64,000 bases of DNA from positions 4,402,001 to 4,466,000 of the forward strand of contig NZ_CP048833.1 of NCBI RefSeq assembly GCF_012971725.1, given 5' to 3'. Below the pieces are notes generated by a model. The model did no database searches and had not been told where the DNA came from. It saw only the letters and a list, made by a program, of their open reading frames with translations. The stretch comes from Pseudomonas multiresinivorans. Its GTDB lineage: Bacteria > Pseudomonadota > Gammaproteobacteria > Pseudomonadales > Pseudomonadaceae. This document shows, one piece after another, positions 1-6,947 of the stretch; position 1 is the first letter of the stretch, and each line of letters starts with the position of its first letter. Both the position numbers and the translations under genes were made by a program.

Positions 1-258
1 GAACGTCCGGGCTTGAGTTCGCCAGACAGCCTGGGCCTCTACCTCACCTGGCAGCCGCGTGTGGGCCGCATGGACAGCGAACGCAACTGCATCTCCAACG
101 TGCGCCCACAGGGTTTGCCCTACGCCCAGGCCGCCCACAAGCTCGCCCACCTGCTGCAACAGTCGCTGCGCCTGCGCGTCAGCGGCGTAAAACTCAAGGA
201 CGACAGCGATCTTCCCGAAGCGATCGGTCTGAACCCGCGCACGCCTGACAAGGTCTGA
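1..258 (+). CDS. eutC: Ethanolamine ammonia-lyase small subunit, C-terminal part (5' end outside window)
   Basis: The frame is open from base 1 and ends with TGA at 256-258, giving the last 85 residues. The segment SPDSLGLYLTWQPRVG followed by ERNCISNVRP and the C-terminal SGVKLKD match the conserved end of EutC, the light chain of the adenosylcobalamin-dependent lyase that splits ethanolamine into acetaldehyde and ammonia. The heavy chain eutB would be expected just upstream, outside the window. No start can be chosen. Identification is by remembered family motifs; the alternative, an unrelated protein, is unlikely given the TWQPR and ERNCISN blocks. Confidence 0.88.
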   Translation, partial: ERPGLSSPDSLGLYLTWQPRVGRMDSERNCISNVRPQGLPYAQAAHKLAHLLQQSLRLRVSGVKLKDDSDLPEAIGLNPRTPDKV

Positions 259-305
259 ATCACAGCGTATCGTGATATTCCACTGCCACTGTCGGAGACG
301 GGACC

Positions 306-476
306 ATGCCCTGGTATGCCTGGTTGATCATTGCCCTAGCCCTGGGCTCCATCGTCGGCGCGCTGATGATGCTGCGCGATACGGCGAAAAAGCTCCCGCT
401 CACTCAGGAGCAGCTCAAGCGCATCCACGAGCGAAACGCCGAAATGGATGCCAAGGAAGCCGAAGACAAACGGTGA
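306..476 (+). CDS. Small DUF2897-type membrane protein
   Basis: A 56-residue frame starting MPWYAWLIIA has one predicted membrane segment (about residues 4-22) followed by a charged, helical tail rich in Glu, Lys and Arg ending EAEDKR. The ATG is preceded by a GGAG sequence about 10 nt upstream. The layout, length and MMLRDTAKKLPLT motif fit the DUF2897 family found across Pseudomonas; no function is known. It lies 47 bp after eutC, so cotranscription is possible, although the chemistry gives no link. Confidence 0.75.
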   Translation: MPWYAWLIIALALGSIVGALMMLRDTAKKLPLTQEQLKRIHERNAEMDAKEAEDKR

Positions 477-576
477 GAATCGCCTAACTGACTGACGTCT
501 CAGTCAAAAACTGGCCATAACGATGGTCAGCAGCAGTCGAAATTGCCTAGACTCGCCTCCTTCGATGGAGGAAAGA

Positions 577-1341
577 ATGCCCAGGAAACTCCTGCCGCTG
601 CTGCCAGTCGTGTTGTTGCTCTGCGGTTTTGCGCTCGGATTCGTCCAGCCAGTGGGGTTGCTGATCGGCGCGTTCTACGTCGCCTGGACTCTCTGCGGCG
701 AGACCCGCCTGCCCCGCTTGCTGTGGTGGCTGGTCTGTCTCGTACTCAGTATCGCCCTCGCCGCACACCTGTTGCCGGGCACTACCTCGTGGACGCTCTG
801 GCCAGTGCGCCAGCTCAGCCCCGACGCTCCCGTCTACGCCCTGCACCTGTCCTGGGACAAGGCCCTGGTCGGTGCGACCCTGCTCGCCTGGTGGCTGCGC
901 CGCGAGCCGGTGCCCGAGGAAAAGCGCTCGCCGGACTTCGCCGCCATCGTCATCGTCACAACACTGTTCGCCGTGCCCCTGGTGGCAGTTGCCGGCGGCC
1001 TGGTGGTGTGGAACCCGAAATGGCCGCCGGGCTTCTGGCTGTGGATGGTGGTCAACATCTGCGTGATCTCGCTGACCGAGGAAGCTTTCTTCCGCGGCCT
1101 GCTGCAGAGCGAACTGGTGCGTCGGTTCGGCGCCTTTGCCGGGGTGACTGTCGCCAGCGTGCTGTTCGGCATGGTGCACTGGCCGATCAACCCGTTGTTT
1201 GCCGTGGTGGCCGGTGTCGCCGGCCTGGGCTATGGCCTGGCCTTCCACTTCAGCGGCCGGCTGGCGGTGCCCGTGCTGCTGCACGCGGCGGTGAACTGCC
1301 TGCACCTGCTGCTGTTCAGTTATCCGTTGCGGATTATCTAA
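577..1341 (+). CDS. CPBP family intramembrane metalloprotease
   Basis: A 254-residue polytopic membrane protein. It carries the three signature motifs of the CPBP (CAAX protease and bacteriocin-processing, Abi) family: EEAFFR with E168, E169 and R173, FGMVH with F197 and H201, and HAAVN with H236 and N240. These form the presumed metal-dependent proteolytic site within the membrane. The chosen ATG at 577 has a strong GGAGGAAAG ribosome site immediately upstream; an in-frame upstream start at 523 lacks one. Substrate is unknown. A REP palindrome follows at 1357, before the convergent atuR gene. Confidence 0.85.
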   Translation: MPRKLLPLLPVVLLLCGFALGFVQPVGLLIGAFYVAWTLCGETRLPRLLWWLVCLVLSIALAAHLLPGTTSWTLWPVRQLSPDAPVYALHLSWDKALVGATLLAWWLRREPVPEEKRSPDFAAIVIVTTLFAVPLVAVAGGLVVWNPKWPPGFWLWMVVNICVISLTEEAFFRGLLQSELVRRFGAFAGVTVASVLFGMVHWPINPLFAVVAGVAGLGYGLAFHFSGRLAVPVLLHAAVNCLHLLLFSYPLRII

Positions 1342-1356
1342 GCCAGTAGCAGTCAT

Positions 1357-1423
1357 GTAGGAGCGAGCTTGCTCGCGAACCCACCCCGCTGCGGAGTCAG
1401 TTCGCGAGCAAGCTCGCTCCTAC
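1357..1423. repeat. REP-type inverted palindrome pair (family 1)
   Basis: Two outward copies of a 24-bp palindromic element (GTAGGAGCGAGCTTGCTCGC... and its reverse complement) separated by about 20 bp. Each half contains its own stem GCGAGCTTGCTCGC. The arrangement is a REP doublet (REPIN-like). Near-identical copies lie at 4058, 8124, 11107, 50003 and 57832. It lies between the convergent CPBP and atuR genes. Confidence 0.85.
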
Positions 1424-1430
1424 AAGAGCA

Positions 1431-2075
1431 TCAGTCGCGCATCACCAGCAGCAACGCCTGCTCGGCCAACTCGTCCAGCGTCAGGCTGCCCTCGGGGCGG
1501 AACCAGGTGATGGACCAGGACAACGCCCCGGTGAGGAAGCGCCGCAGGATGAACGGGTCGGCCTGAGTGAACCCGGCCACGCGCGCCTCTTCCAGTACTT
1601 CCAGCCACATCTGCTCGTAGATGTCGCGCAGGCTGAGGATGTAGGCCTGGCCTTCTTCCGACAGCGAGCGCCATTCGTAGACCAGCACCGCCATCGCCTC
1701 GCCGGTGCCGCCGGTGATCGACTGCAGCTCGCAGCGGATCAGCGCCAGCAGGCGCTCGCGCAGGGTCGTGGCATCGGCCAGGGCGGCCCGCATCAGGGCG
1801 GTGTTGTAGAGGATGGTTTCCTCCATCACCGAGCGCAGGATTTCGTCCTTGCTCTTGAAGTGATGGAAGATGCTGCCGGACTGGATGCCGACCGCGCCGG
1901 CCAGATCGCGCACCGTGGTGCGCTCGTAGCCCTTGCTGCGGAACAGGTGCGCGGCGGTCTGCAGCAACTTGCCACGGGCGCTCTCCGGGTCGGTGATCTG
2001 CCCGGTCCCGACCAGCTCCAGCATGACTTCGCGGGCTTTGCGGTCATCCACGCTTTCTCTCCCCATTGGTCCCAT
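1431..2075 (-). CDS. atuR: TetR-family repressor of the atu cluster
   Basis: A 214-residue TetR regulator. The N-terminal helix-turn-helix (about residues 31-77) includes RSKGYERTTVRDLAGAVGI and FHHFKSKDEIL; the remainder is a helical ligand/dimer domain. AtuR in P. aeruginosa represses the divergent atuA operon and is released by growth on citronellol-type terpenes (established knowledge). The start MGPMGRES at 2075 is chosen because AAGGTGG lies about 4 nt upstream; in-frame starts further upstream (to 2183) have no ribosome site and would run into the operators. It is divergent from atuA with paired palindromes between. No oddities seen in the HTH. Confidence 0.88.
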   Translation of the reverse strand: MGPMGRESVDDRKAREVMLELVGTGQITDPESARGKLLQTAAHLFRSKGYERTTVRDLAGAVGIQSGSIFHHFKSKDEILRSVMEETILYNTALMRAALADATTLRERLLALIRCELQSITGGTGEAMAVLVYEWRSLSEEGQAYILSLRDIYEQMWLEVLEEARVAGFTQADPFILRRFLTGALSWSITWFRPEGSLTLDELAEQALLLVMRD

Positions 2076-2114
2076 CTGGCCACCTTGCTCAGGGCAATTC
2101 ATCGAATCACACCG

Positions 2115-2124
2115 CAAGTGCTTG
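2115..2124. promoter_or_regulatory. Possible third, degenerate AtuR site near the atuR start
   Basis: CAAGTGCTTG differs at one base from the 10-bp palindrome CAAGCGCTTG present in the two strong sites. It lies about 40 bp upstream of the atuR start codon and its centre is 50 bp from the centre of operator 1, close to the 54-bp spacing between operators 1 and 2. This could allow autoregulation of atuR. Inference from sequence only. Confidence 0.35.
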
Positions 2125-2159
2125 TGTTGTCTGACGAAATGTAAGCCCGCGAGTGCCAA

Positions 2160-2175
2160 CCAAGCAAGCGCTTGG
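2160..2175. promoter_or_regulatory. AtuR operator 1
   Basis: CCAAGCAAGCGCTTGG contains the perfect palindrome CAAGCGCTTG (2165-2174). Operator 2 at 2218-2233 is its exact reverse complement over 16 bp. AtuR of P. aeruginosa is reported to bind two 13-bp inverted-repeat sites in the atuA promoter region, which fits this pair. Confidence 0.8.
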
Positions 2176-2217
2176 CCATCCAATGGTTGGGGTTGCCATC
2201 GACCCGGGGCTTTTCAA

Positions 2218-2233
2218 CCAAGCGCTTGCTTGG
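2218..2233. promoter_or_regulatory. AtuR operator 2
   Basis: CCAAGCGCTTGCTTGG is the exact reverse complement of operator 1, with centre-to-centre distance 54 bp (roughly five helical turns). It sits 38 bp upstream of the atuA start, where bound repressor would block initiation. Confidence 0.8.
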
Positions 2234-2270
2234 TAATGTCGACCCATCACTCAGCGTCACGGGCAGAACA

Positions 2271-4061
2271 ATGACTAGAACCGTACGTATCGGCTGCGCC
2301 TCCGCCTTCTGGGGCGACACCTCCACCGCCGCCGCCCAACTGGTACGCGGCGCGCAGCTGGATTACCTGGTGTTCGACTACCTCGCCGAGATCACCATGT
2401 CGATCATGGCCGGCGCGCGCCTGAAGAACCCCGAGGCAGGCTACGCCACCGATTTCATCGAAGTGATGACACCGCTGCTGGCCGACATCGCTTCGAAGAA
2501 GGTGCGCGTGATCAGCAACGCCGGCGGAGTCAACCCACAGGCCTGCGCCAGCGCCCTGTCCGCCGCCTGCGAGAAGGCCGGCGTGGCGCTGAAGATCGCC
2601 GTGGTGCACGGCGACAACCTGCAGCCGCGCCTGGGCGAACTGGCCAAGGCCGGCATCCGCGAGATGTTCAGCGATGCACCGATGCCGCCGATGTGCGTGT
2701 CGGTCAACGCCTACCTCGGCGCTCCCGGCATCGTCCAGGCGCTGGAGGCCGGCGCCGATATCGTCATCACCGGCCGCGTGGTGGACAGCGCGGTGGTCAG
2801 CGCCGCCCTGGTGCACGAATTCGGCTGGGCCTGGAACGACTACGACAAGCTGGCCCAGGCCGCGCTGGCCGGGCACATCATCGAATGCGGCGCGCAGTGC
2901 ACCGGCGGCAACTTCACCGATTGGGAAAGCGTGCCGGACTACGAGCACATCGGCTTCCCCATCGTCGAAGTCCAGGCCGGCGGCGAATTCGTCGTCACCA
3001 AGCCGCAGGGCACCGGCGGGCTGGTCACGCCACTGTCGGTGGGCGAGCAGATGCTCTACGAGATCGGCGACCCGCGCGCCTACCTGCTGCCCGACGTGAT
3101 CTGCGATTTCACCCAGGTCCAGTTGGCCCAGGTTAGCGAGAACCGCGTGACTGTCAGCGGCGCACGCGGCCTGCCGCCGACCGGCCAGTACAAGGTCAGC
3201 GCCACCTACCCGGACGGCTTCCGCTGCACCGCCAGTTGCCTGATCGCCGGCATCGACGCGGTGAAGAAGGCCGAGCGGGTCAGCCAGGCGATCATCGCCA
3301 AGACCGAGGAAATCCTCATGGAACGCGGCTGGGGCCCGTACCGCGAGGTCAGCGTCGAATTGCTCGGCAGCGAGGCCACCTACGGCCCCCACGGGCGCCG
3401 CGGCGACAGCCGCGAAATCGTGTTGAAGCTCGCCGTACGCCATAGCCGCAAGGAAGCCCTGGTGCTGTTCTCCCGCGAGATCGCCCAGGCCGCCACCGGC
3501 ATGGCGCCGGGCCTGACCGGCATCGTCGGCGGCCGCCCGACCGTGTACCCGGTGATCCGCCTGTTCTCCTTCCTGATCGACAAGAGCGCCTGCGAGTTGG
3601 CCGTGGAGATCGACGGCGAGCGCCAGCCAGTCGCCCTGCCCGCCATCGACCACTTTGACCCGGCCGCGCTGGCCGACGACATTCCCGTGCCGGCCGCCAA
3701 AGGCCCGGCGCAGGCCAGCGTGCCCCTGGTGAAGCTGGCCGTGGCGCGCTCCGGCGACAAGGGCAACCACAGCAACATCGGCGTGATGGCGCGCCGGCCC
3801 GAATACCTGCCGTGGATCGCCGAGGCGCTGAGCGAAGGCGCCGTGGCCGAATGGATGCAGCACGTGCTCGACCCGCAGGTCGGCCGCGTCAGCCGCTGGC
3901 ACCTACCGGGCAGCCACAGCCTGAACTTCCTGCTGGAGAACGCCCTGGGCGGCGGCGGTGTCGCCAGCCTGCGCATCGACCCGCAGGGCAAGGCCTTCGC
4001 CCAGCAGTTGCTGGAATTCCCGGTGGCTGTGCCGCAAGCCATCGCCGATCAATTCCTGTAG
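2271..4061 (+). CDS. atuA: Acyclic terpene utilisation protein AtuA
   Basis: A 596-residue protein of the DUF1446/AtuA family, first gene of the terpene operon and required for growth on citronellol/geraniol in P. aeruginosa; its exact biochemical step is not settled. The large N-terminal DUF1446 domain (about 1-450) begins VRIGCASAFWGDTSTAA and contains ISNAGGVNPQACA; a smaller C-terminal domain (about 490-596) contains ARSGDKGNHSNIG. The ATG at 2271 (MTRTVRIG) is preferred although its ribosome site is weak, because an in-frame start at 2172 would place the operators inside the gene. A REP doublet follows at 4058, overlapping the stop codon. Confidence 0.9.
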   Translation: MTRTVRIGCASAFWGDTSTAAAQLVRGAQLDYLVFDYLAEITMSIMAGARLKNPEAGYATDFIEVMTPLLADIASKKVRVISNAGGVNPQACASALSAACEKAGVALKIAVVHGDNLQPRLGELAKAGIREMFSDAPMPPMCVSVNAYLGAPGIVQALEAGADIVITGRVVDSAVVSAALVHEFGWAWNDYDKLAQAALAGHIIECGAQCTGGNFTDWESVPDYEHIGFPIVEVQAGGEFVVTKPQGTGGLVTPLSVGEQMLYEIGDPRAYLLPDVICDFTQVQLAQVSENRVTVSGARGLPPTGQYKVSATYPDGFRCTASCLIAGIDAVKKAERVSQAIIAKTEEILMERGWGPYREVSVELLGSEATYGPHGRRGDSREIVLKLAVRHSRKEALVLFSREIAQAATGMAPGLTGIVGGRPTVYPVIRLFSFLIDKSACELAVEIDGERQPVALPAIDHFDPAALADDIPVPAAKGPAQASVPLVKLAVARSGDKGNHSNIGVMARRPEYLPWIAEALSEGAVAEWMQHVLDPQVGRVSRWHLPGSHSLNFLLENALGGGGVASLRIDPQGKAFAQQLLEFPVAVPQAIADQFL

Positions 4062-4125
4062 GAGCGAGCTTGCTCGCGAACCCAGCCCCGCAGCGGAGCC
4101 TGTTCGCGAGCAAGCTCGCTCCTAC
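4058..4125. repeat. REP doublet (family 1) between atuA and atuB
   Basis: Inverted pair of the same 24-bp element as at 1357. The first half begins inside the atuA stop region. It could form hairpins in the atu mRNA. Confidence 0.85.
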
Positions 4126-4158
4126 GAAGAGCACGCACGACGAACGATTGAGCAGAAA

Positions 4159-4236
4159 CGTAGGGCGCATAACGCCAGCAGCGTTATCCGCCAATCGCAA
4201 ACGGCGGATGAAGCGTTCCGCGTCATTCGCCCTACG
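4159..4236. repeat. Intergenic inverted repeat (family 2, GTAGGGCG type)
   Basis: CGTAGGGCGCATAACGC... pairs imperfectly with ...GCGTCATTCGCCCTACG, enclosing a GGCGGAT/ATCCGCC-type inner stem. A second member lies at 12088-12175. It is distinct in sequence from the GAGCGAGCTTGCTCGC family and sits immediately after the family-1 doublet, before atuB. Confidence 0.75.
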
Positions 4237-4260
4237 GAATACCTCGGAGTCAGAACAACA

Positions 4261-5136
4261 ATGAGCTACGACTCGATCTTCAAACCCGGCCTGTTCACCG
4301 GCCAGACCATCATCGTCACCGGCGGCGGCAGCGGCATCGGTCGCTGCACCGCCCATGAGCTGGCGGCCCTCGGCGCCCACGTGGTGCTAGTCGGGCGCAA
4401 GGCCGAGAAGCTGGAGAAGACCGCCGGCGAGATCATCGAGGACGGCGGCAGCGCCAGCTGGCACAGCTGCGACATCCGCGACGAGGAAGCGGTCAAGGCG
4501 CTGGTGGCGCAGGTCATCGCCGAGCGCGGGCCGATCCATCACCTGGTCAACAACGCCGGCGGCCAGTACCCCGCGTCGCTGGCCTCGATCAACCTGAAGG
4601 GCTTCGAGGCCGTGGTGCGCACCAACCTCGTCGGCGGTTTCCTGATGGCCCGCGAAGTCTTCAACCAGAGCCTGAGCAAGACCGGCGGCAGCATCGTCAA
4701 CATGCTCGCCGACATGTGGGGCGGCATGCCCGGCATGGGCCACTCCGGCGCCGCCCGCGCAGGCATGGAGAACTTCACCAAGACCGCCGCCATCGAGTGG
4801 GGCCACGCCGGCGTGCGGGTCAACGCCGTGGCACCGGGCTGGGTCGCTTCCAGCGGCATGGACACCTACGAAGGCGCATTCAAGGCGGTAATCCCGACCC
4901 TGCGCGAGCACGTACCGCTCAAGCGCATCGGCACCGAGTCGGAAGTCGCCGCCGCCATCGTCTTCCTGCTCTCCCCCGGCGCGGCCTTCATCAGCGGCAA
5001 TACCATCCGCATCGATGGCGCCGCCAGCCAGGGCAGCCGCGCCTTCCCGCTGTCCAAGGTGAAGCCGGGGCAAAGCCGTTCCTACAACGGTTTCCACCGT
5101 GCCTATCTTCCCGATGTGCTGAAGGATCAGGAGTAA
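4261..5136 (+). CDS. atuB: Short-chain dehydrogenase/reductase AtuB
   Basis: A 291-residue SDR with the Rossmann motif TGGGSGIGR near residue 22 and NNAG in the middle. Instead of the usual Tyr-x-x-x-Lys active site it reads GHSGAARAGMENFTK, and the C-terminal half resembles peroxisomal trans-2-enoyl-CoA reductase (PECR-like) proteins (GAARAG, LLSPGAAFISGN). It is part of the atu operon; a role in oxidising citronellol/geraniol intermediates or reducing an enoyl-CoA has been suggested but I cannot fix it from sequence. The ATG at 4261 begins MSYDSIF. The stop is 3 bp before atuC, indicating tight coupling with the carboxylase subunit. Confidence 0.88.
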   Translation: MSYDSIFKPGLFTGQTIIVTGGGSGIGRCTAHELAALGAHVVLVGRKAEKLEKTAGEIIEDGGSASWHSCDIRDEEAVKALVAQVIAERGPIHHLVNNAGGQYPASLASINLKGFEAVVRTNLVGGFLMAREVFNQSLSKTGGSIVNMLADMWGGMPGMGHSGAARAGMENFTKTAAIEWGHAGVRVNAVAPGWVASSGMDTYEGAFKAVIPTLREHVPLKRIGTESEVAAAIVFLLSPGAAFISGNTIRIDGAASQGSRAFPLSKVKPGQSRSYNGFHRAYLPDVLKDQE

Positions 5137-5139
5137 GCC

Positions 5140-6756
5140 ATGCCGGTGATCCAGTCGGAAATCGACGCCCAGGGCGAAGACTTCGCCCGCAACCGCGAGG
5201 CCATGCTGGCCGCCGTGACGAGCTTCCGCGAGGTCGAACAGAAGGTGCTCGACAAGGCCGCCGAGGCCAAACCCAAGTTCGACAAGCGCGGCCAGTTGCT
5301 GCCGCGCGAACGCCTGAACCTGCTGCTGGATGCCGGTGCGCCGTTCCTCGAGATCGGTTCGCTGGCCGGCTACAAGCTGCATGACGACAAGGACGGCACC
5401 CAGGCCGGCGGCGGCATCATCTCCGGCATCGGCTATATCGCCGGGGTGCGCTGCCTGGTCACCGCCAGCAACAGCGCGATCAAGGGCGGCACCATCTCCC
5501 CCACCGGGCTGAAGAAGACCCTGCGCCTGCAGCAGATCGCCTTCGAGAACAAGCTGCCGGTGGTGGCGCTGACCGAGAGCGGCGGCGCCAACCTGAACTA
5601 CGCGGCGGACATCTTCGTCGAGGGCGCGCGCGGCTTCGCCAACCAGGCACGCATGTCGGCGGCGGGCATTCCGCAGGTCACCGTGGTGCACGGCTCGTCC
5701 ACCGCTGGCGGTGCCTACCAGCCAGGCCTGTCGGACTACGTGGTGGTAGTGCGCGGCAAGGCCAAGATGTTCCTCGCCGGCCCGCCGCTGCTGAAAGCCG
5801 CCACCGGCGAGATCGCCACCGATGAAGAATTGGGTGGCGCCGAACTGCACGCCCAGGTCGCCGGCACCGCCGAATACCTGGCGGAGAACGACGCCGACGG
5901 CGTGCGCCTCGCCCGCGAGATTCTCGCCTCCTTGCCGTGGAATGCGCAGCTGCCGGCTCGCCCGAAACAGGTGTGGGAGGAGCCGCTGTACCCGGCGCAG
6001 GAACTGCTCGGCGTGGTCCCGGCGGATGCGAAGAAGCCCTACGACGTGCGCGAAATCATCGCGCGCATCGCCGACGGCTCGCGCTTCCTCGACTTCAAGA
6101 ACGAGTTCGACAGCCAGACCGTCTGCGGCCACCTGCACATCGAGGGCCACGCCTGCGGCCTGATCGGCAATAACGGCCCGATCACCCCGCAGGGTGCGGC
6201 CAAGGCGGCGCAGTTCATCCAGCTGTGCGAGCAGAGCAACACGCCGATCCTGTTCCTGCACAACACCACCGGTTTCATGGTCGGCACTGAGTCCGAGCGC
6301 CTGGGCGTGATCAAGCACGGCTCGAAGATGATCCAGGCGGTGGCCAACGCCACGGTGCCCAAACTCACGCTGGTCGTCGGCGGCTCCTACGGGGCCGGCA
6401 ACTACGCCATGTGCGGCCGCGGGCTGGACCCGCGCTTCATCTTCGCCTGGCCCAACAGCCGCACCGCCGTGATGGGCGGCGCCCAAGCCGGCAAGGTGCT
6501 GCGCATCGTCACCGAGGAAAAGCACGCCAAGGAGGGCAAGGAAGCCGACCCGAAGATGCTCGACATGCTCGAACAGATGACCGCGCAGAAACTCGACGCC
6601 CAGTCCACCGCGCTCTACGGCACGGCGAGCCTTTGGGACGACGGGCTGATCGACCCGCGCGATACCCGCGCGCTGCTCGGCTATCTGCTGGATATCTGTG
6701 CGGAGGCGGCCGTGCGGCCGCTGAAGGGTAATAGTTTTGGGGTAGCGAGGTTCTGA
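5140..6756 (+). CDS. atuC: Geranyl-CoA carboxylase carboxyltransferase (beta) subunit
   Basis: A 538-residue acyl-CoA carboxylase carboxyltransferase subunit, with N- and C-terminal crotonase-like halves (GGGIISGIGYIAGV; GSYGAGNYAMCGRGLDP). With AtuF it carboxylates cis-geranyl-CoA to isohexenyl-glutaconyl-CoA in the citronellol pathway; the paralogous methylcrotonyl-CoA carboxylase has the same architecture, but the atu context argues for geranyl-CoA. Length equals the usual family size. The start MPVIQSEI at 5140 follows GGAGTAAGCC, with atuB ending 3 bp before. A repeat-rich spacer precedes atuD. Confidence 0.93.
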   Translation: MPVIQSEIDAQGEDFARNREAMLAAVTSFREVEQKVLDKAAEAKPKFDKRGQLLPRERLNLLLDAGAPFLEIGSLAGYKLHDDKDGTQAGGGIISGIGYIAGVRCLVTASNSAIKGGTISPTGLKKTLRLQQIAFENKLPVVALTESGGANLNYAADIFVEGARGFANQARMSAAGIPQVTVVHGSSTAGGAYQPGLSDYVVVVRGKAKMFLAGPPLLKAATGEIATDEELGGAELHAQVAGTAEYLAENDADGVRLAREILASLPWNAQLPARPKQVWEEPLYPAQELLGVVPADAKKPYDVREIIARIADGSRFLDFKNEFDSQTVCGHLHIEGHACGLIGNNGPITPQGAAKAAQFIQLCEQSNTPILFLHNTTGFMVGTESERLGVIKHGSKMIQAVANATVPKLTLVVGGSYGAGNYAMCGRGLDPRFIFAWPNSRTAVMGGAQAGKVLRIVTEEKHAKEGKEADPKMLDMLEQMTAQKLDAQSTALYGTASLWDDGLIDPRDTRALLGYLLDICAEAAVRPLKGNSFGVARF

Positions 6757-6782
6757 TCGGGAATTGGGAGAGTGGGCAAAAG

Positions 6783-6904
6783 CCCCTCTCCCCCCGCCCT
6801 CTCCCGCAAGCGGGAGAGGGAGCCAAAGCGACCCGGCGTAATGCGAACCGTCCAGCCACTCCGGACAGCCCCCTCTCCCTTCAGGGAGAGGGTTGGGGAG
6901 AGGG
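6783..6904. repeat. CCCTCTCCC-type intergenic repeats (family 3), two copies
   Basis: 6783-6820 contains CCCTCTCCCGCAAGCGGGAGAGGG, a strong hairpin. 6869-6904 holds a second element CCCCTCTCCCTTCAGGGAGAGG followed by TTGGGGAGAGGG. Similar elements occur at 9054-9089 and 14248-14297. They fill the 191-bp gap between atuC and atuD. Confidence 0.75.
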
Positions 6905-6947
6905 CCAGAGGCGGGAAACCAGACCAGGCATCAGGAGAACAACAACA

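Noticed and set aside
3958..4260. Extension of atuB upstream to 3958
   Set aside because: The extra sequence is the atuA 3' end and repeat DNA in another frame; the SDR N-terminus starts at 4261.
4387..6525. A long minus-strand frame antisense to atuB/atuC
   Set aside because: Translation is rich in His/Ala/Gly/Arg with no domain; frames like this occur antisense to most high-GC genes here (also 2247-3902, 25406-27064, 13989-12760).
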